A stretch of 64,000 bases of DNA from Tubulanus polymorphus (Eukaryota; Nemertea; Palaeonemertea; Tubulaniformes; Tubulanidae). Below, piece by piece: positions 46,853 to 60,412 of the stretch; position 1 is the first letter of the stretch; every line of letters starts with the position of its first letter. The stretch spans positions 5,031,001-5,095,000 of the forward strand of contig NC_134029.1 in assembly GCF_964204645.1 (NCBI RefSeq), read 5' to 3'. Position numbers and translations under genes: made by a program. Under the pieces are notes generated by a model, which made no database searches, had not been told where the DNA came from, and saw nothing but the letters and a program-made list of their open reading frames with translations.

Positions 46853-49800
46853 GAATAGAAAAGCTTTGATAACACTTTCTTTAGACACCACAATGTAGTT
46901 AATCGCACACAAGGACATCGATGAGGAATGGGTCGACAAGATCAGAAACATCTTTTGCATCTTTCTATTTGGCTTAGATTTCTACCAATTAGAGATTATT
47001 ATAAAAGCTGTATAACCATAGACCTAGAGCCTTCCATAAAATACGACTGCCTTCTAAGTCCCCATTTTATGACATCATCTAGTGATTGGATATTCTCAGC
47101 CATGTTCTGGAACAGTCTTTAGATCCTATCACTAGTGGGGGACGATTTGATGAGGATACTAAAATGGCAGCTACATTTTATGGAAGTTCTTTGTAAGCGT
47201 CGCTAGCACAGTCATTTATGGACTATCTGATCTCGCAGTAGTCAAGCAGGGAGTGTTCACACCTATCGTTATAAGTAATTATCTTCATATCATATGTCTT
47301 CTCGCGTTGTGGTTCACACCAACATTGCTCTCATTTGCACTAGACTTCTAGGTAGATCAGCTTCTTGGATATACGTGCGCCATGCGTGACAAGGTTGGGA
47401 CAAAGGAAAAGTTCATTTCGCAGTTCGCTTGCAGGAACAGCCGTTCCAAACAGACAAGTGCGTATTCGGTCCTGCCTCGAATATTCGTAGCTACGGGCGT
47501 GTTAACAATGTTCCTTTAATTTCCTATTTCACTCGAATGACAACATCAAAGCAATACACCGTTGCAAGTTAATCAGGTGTAAGTGGCTTTTGAAGCCTGG
47601 GGTTAAAAAAGCATTCAGAACTTAAACGAAAGCCGAGGCAGAACGAATGAAATTAGCTATAATTTTCACATAGCAAGAATAATCTAATACAAACTTCTGA
47701 TTGGGATATTCATACATCAAGCAAGCTGTAAAGTTTTTCTATATATATGGTGAAATGAAGTCAGGTGGATGCGCTGTAAAAATCGCTTCGAATACAGATA
47801 GCACTTTGTTCATTTACCTTGATTTTGAACTTTATATGCATAATCTATTGGGTCGCAAAATCCGCCCTTGCAAAGATATATTACTAAAGATGATCGAGCC
47901 CTTTCTAAAGTATAATATGTGGGTTGTTTACGACTCATCGGTCAGAATAAGCTACTCGGAATTTAATTTCATCAGCGAAAGCCCCTAACATTTCCCCTTC
48001 TATGTATGAAACATGGCTCTTGCAGTTCGACAATGGTTTTGCACGGTTTTACGCCAGATGTAACTTCACTCTGAATTTGTTCTAATAATGAAATCACGAT
48101 CATCTTGCGTTATCGTCGATTCTGCTGGTCGCTTTTAGGAGATGAAATATATAATCGAATCATTGATCCTCGTGATCACCAATTTTCCGATCTACAATCG
48201 CTTGTTCGAGGTAATCAACAGTCAAGATTCATTAACTTCTCATCAATCAACTTTGCTTCCACAAGTCACATGTTATACGTCGGGAAACCGACGCGTTTTT
48301 GTCGGCTGAATTTGCGGTTTCGACTCTCGTAATGACATACCAAAAAGGCTGATCTATTTTTGATTGCGACATAATACTATATCAAGCAGTGATTTATCCT
48401 CCGCATCGGCTCAAAGACTGTTCGATATTTGTCGACATATTTCGTATATTTCTTTGAGTAAACGCATTGCAAACCCTTTAAGCGAACGCGACGAAGACTT
48501 CGACGTATATTTTCTTACTTTATATTCTTGTCATGGGAGGTTTAGCTTCACTCGGATCTTTCAACAAATGATAATTCTAGTTCTCTTTATTTGTCTAAGT
48601 TTCCAGAATTGCTAAAATGTTTAATTAGAAATTAAATATTAAACCCTACCAATTCCTACAAGAATCATGATGCATTAAATACTTAGAATTAGTTTTGAAT
48701 TGGCCACTAGATAAGTCTCCTGCTTCTTCATTCTTCGTGATCGTATGATATTTAGATCTGTTTTCGAGCGGACAGTGGTTGTCTTCGCTGTGTGAATTAT
48801 TGATATTATCCTGTCGTCGCAAGAGTTCTCTCGGTTTACATATAATTCGAATTAGTGTGCGAACTGTGTATGTGACTGCGTATGCTTAAAGGTCAAATGC
48901 GCAGCGCGTGAAGATAGATGCGGTCACTTAAACTTATGCTGAAGTTCTGAACTTCAATCTTTAAAATCTCATTATCACAAAATCAAGTGGCTGGAAATAG
49001 AGTTGTCACATCGGTTCGTAGAGGCTTATCATAAATATACCCTCTTCAGTACACAAGCTTCATGCGGCATATAATTCGAAAACCGATGATGCAATAAAAC
49101 TATTAGCCACAGTCTTGACAATACTGTAACCCATCAATAACACATGTCAGTAGACTAATGCGTGATTTTACTGCGACCTAATGGTAAAAGCATCATTTCG
49201 AAATATAAGCAAAACATTCTGGCGCGTACTAATGCACTTCGGTTTGATCGTCTGGACATAATATGGATCGCGGAATTAAAAATAACATGCTAGTGTATAA
49301 TCAATCCTGAATGTAGTATATTCGTTCATTTTCTGGATCTAATTCAGAATATGTCAATATTGGCCCTAGATTTTTGAATGAGTCCAGCGCACCTAGCAGC
49401 TCGTCGATTACCAGACTCGGTCATTACTCGGGTGGCTTATATTACCTTATCAAACGGTTTCGACGATCGTACACAACTTTTGCGTCGGGTTTTCTGTCAG
49501 AGAACGGTTCATTATAATATTATTCGAGCAATTATCCGCGCGAATGGTCGTTTATGAGAGCCGACGATTGCTTATAGACAAGAACCGATGATCGATGATC
49601 AATGGATATTGAGGATTGAAGATGTACTTGACCACTTCGACGATTGTCTCCCTAATTGATGCAGGTTTAAGGTCTCATTCGAGACTGCTGACAAGATGAA
49701 TAGGGATTACGTTAATCTTTTAATTACTCACTTAGCCAGTCGATTTTATCATTAGAATTTGTATACGATTGAAAATTACAAGCAGTCCCGTCAGATATTC

Positions 49801-52800
49801 GCATAAACACGATGATTACGTTTGGGAAATGATTGTTTTTTTTTTAAGTTTCAGGCTGATCAGACTTTTTCGATCTGGTCGGTTCTTTATTTAATTAATC
49901 ATGGCGTATTGCGCAGTGCAGCGAAGATACGTCGACAAGATCCCATTCACAACCAGTGCATGGAACCTCTCGGGTTTCTTACCGTTGATTTTGCAAGAAT
50001 AACGCGAAGACTCGGAGCCGGTGTATATCGAGGCGTAAGACGACACCGAGGAACCGAGGAAGGCGAACGTATACCAACTTCAATGGCGATGAAAACCAGA
50101 ACGCTCGCTACCATAACCGTATCAAATTCAATAGGGTTCGCGCAACGAACGTCGTGAGGGGAGACCAGGTTTTGATCAGAATACCATACAATAAACTGCT
50201 CAGAATGAACACGTGCATGTTGTCGGGGTTTCAAATACAGTTCATATTCAGTATTTCCATCACGATTGCAAACAACTGTAAAGATTGATCTATTGGTCCA
50301 AGTTCGGGATTCGTTGATTGAACATGTATATGTCTAGGCCTACCCCGGTGCAAGGCAACATGTGAACTCTACCTCTCTTCGTGTGTGAATCTTCGTTTGC
50401 CTTGTAAAAAAGGATTATTTCTAGCCATAAGCAGGAATCGATTATTACGTTCGAATACATAAGATTAAGAAAAGTAGCAGTACAATCAAAAACATCTAAA
50501 TAAGAATCACGATCAACGTTTTCGCTTCATATCAAATGTTACTATATTCTCGCTTCATTTATTCTCCCTAATACTATTCCTGAAACCATTTTTTGAGAAT
50601 AATCATATTGTTTGATATAGAAACTAAGCCGTCTAAATGTGCGCAGGTGTTCTCGTTTAATGCATCGTTGTCATTTCGATTGCGAATATATACTATGGTT
50701 ATTTCGATATTTCGTGACTGTGGAATTTTTACGCGCGAACCTATTCACAATATTGATGTCACGTAAAGCAATAAGTAATAATCAAATATCCAGGTTTATG
50801 CGCATACGCAGTCATCACTAAAGTGGCTTTTACGCCTTCAGCGTCACTGTTCACCGATATATTGCTTTCAACTGGTTTCTAGCGCAAAGTCGATTGTGTC
50901 CCATGTAAGTCCAGACCGGAGGCATTTAATCAGGAGTTACGACGTGCATTTCGTCCCGATATACGTAATGAAGCAAACAGGTTTTTTTAGGCAAACGATG
51001 TCTTCATCTGGGAAGATATAATTTGCTCAACGATCGTGACTGTTATTTGGAGAATAATATCTTTAAGTCACCTCTGCAAGGAATTCATCAACGAATGATA
51101 TTGGACGCCTTGCAAAAAAACAAGACAGCAAGAAATGCGGACGATACTGTCGTCATGATAGCCGCGTTGAACTGTAGAATATTGCTCCATTTTCTCGGCG
51201 GCGTGCTCGAAGAAAAGGTTTCATCTGATCACGCGAAAAGCGCAGAAAATCCGCCCTGGAAATGTAATCCGAGGCATTCACGGTTAGCTCATCACCCGGA
51301 CGTCTGCGCTTAATCTGCTCCTGTCGCTGTGAGTTAAAGGATATCCTCCATGATTGATAGCATCAATTGGATCACAGCTTCTTACTACATGAGCCACAAG
51401 TACCGCCTAAATCAAACGACATAAGATATCTGTGGCCGAAGAATGACGGTAACAAATGGCATCGCTGGGATGAGCACTGTCTTGTGTCGACAGTTAGCCA
51501 AAGCCTATCCGAAATCCGGTTCAGGGTAAACGATTAAATTATGATATACATTTTATTCAGTTCCTGTCCAATTATGTGATGCAATTTGAATTATTGGCAC
51601 ACCAATTCGAAAGGCATTCAATTAGAATCTGTCAAAATGTTGGATAGCTGGTTAAACCCGTAAAGCTGGTTCACACCATTCAACTTTAAATATTGAGTTA
51701 CGAGTAAAAATGCACTTCGAATTCAAAACCGAATGTTCTTGTAAAATCTCGACGGTGATTATTTTTTCGCCGATAATCTATCATCACTCAGCCTAAAACA
51801 TCGACGAACTTTGCGTTAAATAACCTTATCGTAACTGGTAAAAAAAAACTAGCCAGTGATTATGGATTGATTCGGCCATTTCGCATTACGTAAAACATAC
51901 ACGTTTTATCGTTAAGCGAACGCAGCTAACCCGTTCAGAAAAGAATACTCTGATGGTTTTGCTCGTGTGGTTTGATGATGGATTGTCGTTGCACTGTGAT
52001 ACAGGTTTTCTTTATTGCGCATTGTCGTAAAGCCCAAAACCGGAAACTGCGAGCGCGAAACGAACTGCAGGTAATAATACCCATGGTTACGTTCGTCAAT
52101 GCTTGCTAATTTGCTGCAGGTTAGTTATCGCACTGCTCAGTTCGTTTATGCTGCTTGATATTTCTGACGGCCTCATCTCATTTTCTAAAAGGGTAAGAGC
52201 AAGCTAAATACTTATTTGTTTTGAGCAAGCGACAATCTTAAAGCACCGCAGGGGTAATACGGAGTTAGTGCTATTTACTAAGGGTTGAGAACTACCACAT
52301 CCCTCATGGCACAAGGTAACAACAAGAAAGTGAAACTTGGAGATTCGGAAATTGTGCCACTATCGTAATAACAGAACGTAATATTTTCAAGTGCAAAATA
52401 AATCTCTGGCCCTACCCTCAGAGCGAATATATACTCAGAGCCTGGACCTTATTAAGATGCAGTTGGGCCTAGCGCGCATGCCGTATATACCGGTGTGAAC
52501 ACTACGCTCTTAGGCAATCTACAAACACGATTTATTTGTCCACACAGTTCTCAGTGTTTGTTCCCACTTGCAGCGCTTTTATTTCCGATCACGAACAAAA
52601 GCTCTGACCAAGCACTCCCTCTAATGCACTAACGAATTTCCTGTTTGATGAAAAAAAACATTACGCGTTAGAGATAAGATATGGTTCTGCATAAGTGCCA
52701 CTAACTATTTCATTTTGAGTGTGGTCATCGTTTTGATGCAGTCCCGAGAATTGCTATTGACTGACGGCTTTAACTAATCAGTTTTCAAAAAATGATAAGT

Positions 52801-54203
52801 ACATGAATTCCAAAAGTGCTAAAAACAACAATGATGAATGAATCAATCAATCCTTTATTTTCAAATAACACAATGTATTTAGATGCAAAATACAAAATAA
52901 CAGTAAATTAGAAGAAATAGTTTCCTCAAAAAGAAAAATATCGGGTAAAATACAAAATGATTTTTTCACAAATATGATAAACAACACATCACAAATAGTT
53001 TTTAAATGAGAAAAAGACGACCTATCAATGCAGGACAAAATATTACCCGACAAAAACTGTAAAATTTCAGGCATATTAGAAACAAAACCCGCGAAAATAT
53101 CAATAGTGGTTTTTGTATCATATATAGATTAACAGAATATGGCATCTTTCTGAACTTAATCTTCGATTTTTCAATAATCTTACGCAACGTATTACATTTT
53201 TTTCTCCTACCATGGTTACAGTATCAATGTCGGCTGCATACAACGTCACAGTCGATTAACAAGTTGTTGCATCGCTCTCAGCTGCTTTGACGCAGTCTTT
53301 GATGTCGTTGAAAATTTCATAACCGATGATAGAATGAGAAAACGCGAAGAGCCGCCGATACGTTCGCCAATGGGGATGATGGAAGTGAATTATTTTCGAG
53401 AATGGAACCGCGAGAGATATTTGCGAGACTAGAAATGATTCCGGCGCAATCTTTTACAATCCATCTCATCCGATTTACCCTTCCTTGTCGATCGATCAGA
53501 AGTTCCAATATAAGCACGTCGTCGAGCAAAGTCGTTAAAATTCAGAAAATCAAGTGATCTTAATGATGTCAGACTTTCAATTTTAAAACAGTTCCTTACT
53601 GAAAACAATACCCACAATTTTTCGTATATAAATGCGCTTTAGCTGACGGAATGGAATTCAGAAAAATAGGCAAACCTTATCTTTATTTGAGTTTTCAAGT
53701 TGTCAAGTTTGTTGATATTTGATTCTAGTTTTCGTTAAGACTCGATCGCGCAGCACACCCAGATACAACTAGACTTCAATAACAGCTCAGAATCTTTCGA
53801 TAGAACAGCGAATGTTTTGTCTCCATTCTGAACAATTCGTTCACATTTGAAAATCAATATCCAACTGAAATTTCGATGTCATCTTAATTAAAGCGTTGTC
53901 TATCATGTTACGCATCTTGTATTCCCTGGTGATACTTCAGCTCTTCATCAAAAACAGGTTGCAAGAATCTGTTGTCAAAATACTGATTTTGCTCGGTAAG
54001 GTGATAGGAAGTTTTGATGCACGGATGATATCGTCACGCGACATTGGATCAAAGTTTTACGCGAGCAGCCAAAAAATCACTGGAGACATCGACCAGCAGC
54101 CAAAAGAGAAACATTGGCTCGAGTCTGCAGTGAACTGATCTGAGTGTAGAGTTAACGAATAAAAACCGACTGTAGATCTGTAGAAACAGTTTATCTCCTT
54201 ACA

Positions 54204-54235
54204 GTTTCGAGGTAAAAACTAAACCTCATCTTCAG
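54204..54235 (-). ncRNA. Hammerhead-ribozyme-like core
   Basis: On the minus strand: CTGAAGA, one base, stem GAGG/CCTC around an 11-base loop, then GAAAC, followed by GATAAACTGTTTC. Same layout as at 12.1 and 42.1 kb. GAAACAGTTT nearby on the plus strand could provide a further stem. Confidence 0.4.
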
Positions 54236-54918
54236 AGGAACAAAAAATATTTCTACGGATCTAATGTGGGTTTTCATTTGTTATTGGCTCGAGGTTTCTA
54301 AAAAAAAATTCTAAATAAAGATCTTCGGCGAATTCCCAAACGACGAAGCCACTTGGAACTGTTTTTTTTTGAAAGATTGAATAGGGCGTGCGATTAACAA
54401 GAATAACAAGAACGATAATTTGAAGATCTGCGTTAAAACTTGAACGAGGAAGTTGCTATGAGTTATCCTTACAATGTCATTCAAAGTAATTCTAAAAGTA
54501 AAATCGAAAGAAAGAGACCTTCATTAGGAAACCCTGCAACTACTTAGATAAGCTCAAATTAGTTCCGCTCCAGATGTGCCTCGTTAGCAAAATGGATTGA
54601 TAAAAGTCATCAGAAAATCATTGTAACAATCGATGAATTCTCCTTTGTAAATAACTTGACCAGAAAATGCGTTCCATCGCGTCACAGGACTACAGCTGTT
54701 GATATTAAGTGAACGTATGACAACATACACATTGGGCATATATTGTATATATAACTGTATATGAAGATGGATGTATCATTTGCGTTTCGTTCATGCAGGT
54801 ATCATGTAAAATCCAATGTATTCAAACATTTGGTCAAACAATCAAGCAATCAATATTTTTTTTTCCGTTTTATAGGTGTCGCCTTTATCATTTGTTATCG
54901 ATCTATATTACTATTCAA

Positions 54919-56319
54919 ATGGCCTCTTCATCGTCTTCGAAAAGTCGTCCGAACATCATCTTCATTGTAGCCGATGATCTAGGATGGAATGACGTCGGTT
55001 GGCACAATCCAGCGATTATAACGCCGAACTTGGATAGTTTAGCCAAAACCGGCATCATCCTCAATCAGTCGTACGTGCAGCCGGTTTGCGCTCCATCTCG
55101 GGGAGCCTTTCTCACCGGATATTATCCATTTCACATCGGACTCGTGCAGCATTTTGCCACGGTTCGTCTACCGCTCAATTTGACGATCTTGCCGCAGAAA
55201 CTGAAGCAGGTCGGTTATAGTACGCACATAGTCGGAAAGTGGCATTTGGGTTTTTGCCATTGGGATTACACACCAACCTACCGCGGCTTTGATTCGTTCC
55301 TCGGTTTATATTTAGGGTCAGGAGGCCATTTTGATCATAAACATTCTGGCAAATTTGATCTGAGATTCAACACGGAATCCTCGTGGAATTTTAAAGACTC
55401 GTACAGCAGCGATCTATTCACTGCACGCGCTATTCAAATCATAAGGCACCACAAGCATTCCGAACCGCTGTTTCTTTATTTGCCTTTCCAAAATACGCAT
55501 GGACCACTCGAAGTTCCGGATAAATTCAAGAACCTTTACGAAGATATCCATGAAAAAAATCGCCGAACGTTTTCCGGAATGGTGTCAGCCCTGGATGCTG
55601 CAGTCGGAACTGTGACAACCGCTTTGAAAAACAACGGACTGTATGAAAATAGCATCATCATATTCACTACGGATAATGGTGGAACGCCAGATAATGCCGG
55701 TAACAATTGGCCGTTGCGCGGTAAAAAGGGTTCAGTTTGGGAAGGAGGCACTCGAGGTGTAGCCTTTATTCACAGTCCTCTCCTCGAAAAATCTGGATTC
55801 GTTTATAACGGTTTGATCCACGCTGTGGATTGGTTTCCGAGCATCTTATCAATGGCGTCAACGAGTACGAGTGATGATATAGATGGCGTTGATTTCTGGG
55901 TGAAGATCAAGGGCAATGAAACATCGTCTAGAACTAAATTCGTTTATGACATCAGCGAACGCCATAAAAAGGGCGCAATCCGTGATGGAAAATATAAACT
56001 TATCGTAGGTTATGGTGAAAATGCGGGAAGTTGGTATCCGCTAGATGGTAAAACGATCGATCCCCCTGATGACCCTTCGGGGGCATATCATAATGCTGAC
56101 CATACAACTTCCGGTGATGAATGGTCGTTTGAAGATGTGAAACTATTTGATTTGAGTAGAGACCCAACTGAACATAATGATCTATCGAGCAGATACCGCA
56201 AAAAAACACAACAAATGCTCGAAGAATTCAAGAATCAGTTGAAAACTCTGAAACACGAGAACCGCACTGTATTACATCCAACATTTGCCAATCGAACGTG
56301 GGGCCCTGGGTGGTGCTGA
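54919..56319 (+). CDS. Arylsulfatase B-like sulfatase, single exon
   Basis: Formylglycine-dependent sulfatase; the family removes sulfate from glycosaminoglycans or related substrates in lysosomes or outside the cell. From the ATG at 54919 it is 466 aa. It opens RPNIIFIVADDLGWNDVG with the paired metal-binding Asp (19-20). The signature CAPSRGAFLTG has the Cys (57) that becomes formylglycine and the required Pro-Ser-Arg. GKWHLG, TTDNGG (Asp252, Asn253) and WEGGTRG complete the active site, and PGWC is a usual terminus for invertebrate ARSB-like proteins. The start is uncertain. No good signal peptide follows this ATG, although the family needs one. The open frame continues upstream to 54793, but a strong acceptor (T-rich tract, then TTTTATAG at 54875) suggests that a first exon with the signal peptide lies upstream. 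AATAAA follows at 56570. Confidence 0.93.
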   Translation: MASSSSSKSRPNIIFIVADDLGWNDVGWHNPAIITPNLDSLAKTGIILNQSYVQPVCAPSRGAFLTGYYPFHIGLVQHFATVRLPLNLTILPQKLKQVGYSTHIVGKWHLGFCHWDYTPTYRGFDSFLGLYLGSGGHFDHKHSGKFDLRFNTESSWNFKDSYSSDLFTARAIQIIRHHKHSEPLFLYLPFQNTHGPLEVPDKFKNLYEDIHEKNRRTFSGMVSALDAAVGTVTTALKNNGLYENSIIIFTTDNGGTPDNAGNNWPLRGKKGSVWEGGTRGVAFIHSPLLEKSGFVYNGLIHAVDWFPSILSMASTSTSDDIDGVDFWVKIKGNETSSRTKFVYDISERHKKGAIRDGKYKLIVGYGENAGSWYPLDGKTIDPPDDPSGAYHNADHTTSGDEWSFEDVKLFDLSRDPTEHNDLSSRYRKKTQQMLEEFKNQLKTLKHENRTVLHPTFANRTWGPGWC

Positions 56320-56569
56320 TCAACCGATTCATGCTAAATGACTTTCATTTACCTGACTAGTTCTCTGCCCTTCTTTAAAGAAAATTGGATTATCAAACAC
56401 AATTAATGTGCTATTTAACTTTGGACTCTGAACAATCAATTATGGCGGTTTATCCTTCTTTGCAGACTCATGAGACTTATGTCTAATTTATTGATTGGCC
56501 GAATACAGAACCAATTATCGATTTTATTGATGATTGATGGTGTAAAATCCGTTGTGTATATGATACCGA

Positions 56570-56575
56570 AATAAA
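56570..56575 (+). terminator. AATAAA polyadenylation signal of the sulfatase gene
   Basis: 251 bp after the TGA, in CCGAAATAAAATC. Confidence 0.65.
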
Positions 56576-57551
56576 ATCAATATTAGGTTGAGGTGAAATC
56601 TAATGTAGAGTCATGGTGGTAGCCTATGAACTTCAAATGTCGGTGGTGGAGAACAGCACGTTATGGGCCACCGAATGATGGCAATTAATTCGAATTAGCT
56701 GATAATAAATCATACATCCCGTCAATGGCGAGATAACATAAAGCTTTATGATCCCATATCCCTGTATAGTAGATTAGACTGTCAAGTATTACCCACGATA
56801 CTAAGCAACTTAACAATTTCATGAGTAGAGCTGTATTTCCCGTAGGAACATAGCTTTGATCAAATTTTCTTCGTTTCCGTATAATAAAGAAGAGTTTTTT
56901 TGTGCATTCATCGCACATGATTTTTTTCCGAGGGACGCCATGTACCCGCAGCCCGCTGTGTTTTTATAGCGGATTATTCTTATCGCGTTCTGAAACCAAA
57001 TTTCTCGATGAATGTCTGTCGGCAAAATATCATGATACCAATCGGATGTAACAAGAGATAGCCTTTTGTGACCCGACAATCTTACTCCGAGTTCGATTCA
57101 CAACAAGAATTAATTTGTTCTGCTACAGCCGTCGTGGTGCGCTGGATTGATTATTGGGGATATGTTCGAAAACTAGATTGCACTGTCCGATAATTCATAC
57201 CATCTATTCAAATGGCATCTGTCGTAATGATTCGAATCACGCTGCTATATATAGTCTGTGACAAAAATATTTCGTCTTACGCCAGCTGAATTAATTTAAC
57301 GATGTGCGCCTTCAAAAGAAACGACAACGAGACATTTTCCAGAAACTTGGTTATATTCTCAGCGATGATATTACTATTGCGCAAATTGTAATTTTTTCAC
57401 TGTTAAAATACTTTTTCCTTTTTCCTAAACGCGATTCCACAATTGAGGTCGATTGTGGTTTCTACCATGTTTTGGCCAACTCTAAAGTATTTGGGATTCG
57501 ACCCTGAAATCAGCTATGCCGTTGTACTGCATCGAATTGCAACAATCCAAA

Positions 57552-60412
57552 ATGGCTGCTAAGGTTGACGAGGAGCTGAAAAGAGTAAGTTTTATCGTAA
57601 TTCCCGACCTCTCAGTCGTCCTTAGTAGTTGAAATCAGGTTTTATAAATAGCATAATGTCAATCGGAATTTATAATATAAGATTCGTTATTCTTGTCAGC
57701 ATTTTAGTTTGAGGGCGAGAGAAACTGAATCATAGCCTGGTAGTCTTCAATTCAATACAATTTTCACTTTATTTATCATACGGAGTCACTGCAGTTTACG
57801 TGGCCTTAATGGCTGTGTACCTAACCTTCTTACTATAACCCTAAACCTAGTCTGAATACCAGACGATGTATGGGTTCCCATACAACAACAAGATACTAAA
57901 CTACTCTCCTACCAGGGGTTTGATTGCTGCCCAGCGAAGAAAAATTCACACGCCAACAAACCCTTCCTTCGTCTTATACATTGCCTAAGATTTCTGAGGC
58001 GGACAAGCTCAGCCTAAACGAGGAAGACTCTACTCTCTGGTTGGTATATACCGTTTGTGGAACAGCGATAACCATCATGACCCTACACCTTGGTACCAGA
58101 TACCAAACCATCCATCAATATAGGTGTACTGAATAGGCCTATTTGAACCAATCGGTTAAATTTAAACAATTTTCTGGTGCTCCAACGTTTGTTGTAACGA
58201 AGTCCCATTATTGTAGTAGACTATAATTTGAATTTTCTTGCTATTTTTCATAGGCGTTCCAGGAACTGCAACAGAAAATGATAACTACGACTCAGCAGTT
58301 GAAAGTGTCCGACATGCAGATAGAAACATTGAAACGTCAGATCACGCACAAAGCCCTCGTCGAACAGGAACTCTCAAAACTTTCCGACGACACGAAAACC
58401 TACGAAGGCGTTGGAAGAATGTAAGCTGAAAACAGGGGCAGAATAAATCCTGTTCGTTGATAAACGTTAACTAGTTTGCTGCCGGTTTACGAATATACGA
58501 ATATACGCCAGTGTCACTACAGATATATCCATAGCTGATTCTTCCTATTCACCGTTAGATATTTGCAGTCTGGCACACAGGAATGACAAAGTACCTTATT
58601 GGCTGGCGATGTGAACTTATTCGTCTTCATTCTCAATGTTCATTGGTCCAAATATTGGCTATATAACAGCTCCAGTGCAAACCTACGAGTGTATTTGTAT
58701 TGGCAATTGGGGGCGGCAATGTTTTATTTAGCTGGCAGGGAACACGTTAAAACGTTTTCTGATAAATCTGAGCCTTTAAAATTTTTTGAAACCGTTTAAG
58801 TAGTCACCATATAGAATTGAAGCAATGATAACTATTGAATATCATATTGAGCTAGGTGATGAAGACCTTGGTGCATAGAACATAGAACAGAGTTATATGT
58901 GGACGCAAACCGATTATATGGCGAAATATAATCATTGACATACTAGATATAGAATGCAGGGTCCGATCTATGCACTTGTTCGCCTGCCCGTGACAAGTAT
59001 ATTATCATAAGGGCAAGGAGGTAATCATTATCACTTGTCCTCCGGGCTAGTGTAATTTTATGTCTCAAAGCTTTTTGCCAATCGATACAACAGTTGGACT
59101 GCTTGTGTAGGGCAAGTAGCTTTCTAAAGGGGCAAGTAAAATTTCAGATATGCTTGCCCCCGGGCAAGTGGTTCTTATTCCTTAGATCGGACCGTGAGAA
59201 TGTGTCTCTTTTATTATATTATGGGTGATATTTGGATGTCGAGGTGTTACTGCAGTAAATTTTATTCAAAGTTTTCATCGATATTCAAATGTCGTTTCGT
59301 GTAAATTAAAAAAAAATTGATTATTTTCTTTGATAGGTTTATCTTGCAACCGATGCCCGTAGTAAAAAGCCATCTCGAGAAGAAGGTGAAGGTATCTGAA
59401 GAGAAAATCAAGACGATAGAGGTTTGTTCAGATATAGGTCTGACCGTATCGGCCCCACTCCGCGCGGTTGCGCCACGGCGCGGGATTTACGCGAAGCAGC
59501 AAACACAAACATGGCCACTCTCTCAATTTTCTATGATAGAAATCGTGTGTGCATTTCAATTATTTCGGCTGTTAGGGTTTTAAGGCACAATATAAGTTGA
59601 TGATGTGATATGGCGATGTTAATTAATGATAATTCCGCAGTGAAGCTAGTCACGAACGGTGCCGATTGAGTGTACAGCTGCTAAAAACACTGAAATGTGC
59701 GTAGTTGCGTAATTTGTAAAATAAATATGAGATAGAACCTAAGTTAAAATTCTGGCCATTTCTAAAATGTTATTACTAATTTTTAGTCAGTGCCGAACGT
59801 TTAGTTTTCCAACAATAATGAGGGGTGGTAGGTAGTCATGCAATTCAAGTCATCATTTATTACACGTTACTTCCGAGTTGTTGAAAATCTCGCGAGTCCT
59901 GGACCAAACCCCATTGAACAATGTGATCTGTGTGCTGGCCACAAATGCACACAGATCACACTACACTTCCCACAGCTTTCATATATCCATCCAAATATTT
60001 AGAGTGTCTTTCTTCCTGGATGGGGAGAGGGTGCATTTCCAGAGAGTTAATAACCAATGAAATACTTAATTACGGTAATGGTTAAACGCCTCAAATCCTA
60101 TTTCACCGGAGCCGCAGTTAGTATCACATGTAAGACATCTTCCTATAAACAACGAGAGCAAAAACATTTAGATGCATGTACATGTTGATGAATTTCGAGT
60201 TTCTTTCATCTTATTGGATGATTTCGAGTTTATCTCATGGCGCGGATGTGGTCATTTTTGTTTTGAGTTTTTGCTTTTCCGATGTTTCTTGTTTCTAAAA
60301 TAGGTTTCTTTCTCAATTGCAGTCGCAGAAAGTTTATTTGGAGCGAAATATGAAAGAAAGTGAGGACAATCTTAGAGAATTAGTGATGGCGAAACAACAA
60401 GCCAGATCATGA
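57552..60412 (+). CDS. PFDN1: Prefoldin subunit 1 (four exons)
   Basis: A beta-type subunit of the hexameric prefoldin chaperone, which captures unfolded actin and tubulin and passes them to the cytosolic chaperonin CCT. Exons 57552-57584, 58254-58420, 59337-59421 and 60323-60412 give 124 aa; human is 122. All introns are GT-AG and the phases agree (0, 2, 0). The start MAAKVDEELKR matches the family's N-terminus. Exon 2 is a coiled-coil helix ending YEGVGRM, the conserved turn into the beta hairpin. Exon 3 continues FILQPMPVVKSHLEKKVK, and exon 4 is the C-terminal helix (SQKVYLERNMKESEDNLREL). Exon 1 has only 11 codons, so simple ORF finding misses it. No canonical AATAAA was seen close downstream. 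Confidence 0.96.
57847..57920. repeat. Dispersed repeat shared with 11851-11925
   Basis: AGTCTGAATACCAGACGATG and TATGGGTTCCCAT correspond to the copy in SMG5 intron 16. Just before it, 57741-57790 has the CAATACAATTTTCACTTTAT pattern often left by the tail of interspersed elements. Confidence 0.45.
58961..59192. mobile_element. 232-bp inverted-repeat element in PFDN1 intron 2
   Basis: Ends GTCCGATCTA and TAGATCGGAC are perfect 10-bp inverted repeats. GGGCAAG(T/G) occurs several times inside, with ACTTGCCC-like complements. Non-coding. Confidence 0.6.

Larger units (their letters stand above)
45650..54700. other. 9 kb without a recognisable gene
   Basis: Holds the inverted-repeat element at 46389 and the hammerhead-like motif at 54204. 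ORFs of 60-111 codons occur but lack signal peptides, domains or joined exons. A donor-like CAG/GTAAGC on the minus strand near 46037 follows a short open frame, but an in-frame stop lies just upstream of it and no acceptor fits. Confidence 0.5.

Noticed and set aside
49947-50234. 95-codon minus-strand ORF with a donor-like GTAAGA
   Set aside because: One alternative frame ends SSRYSCKING and looked like an Ig strand, but it is interrupted by a stop and no other Ig residues are present.
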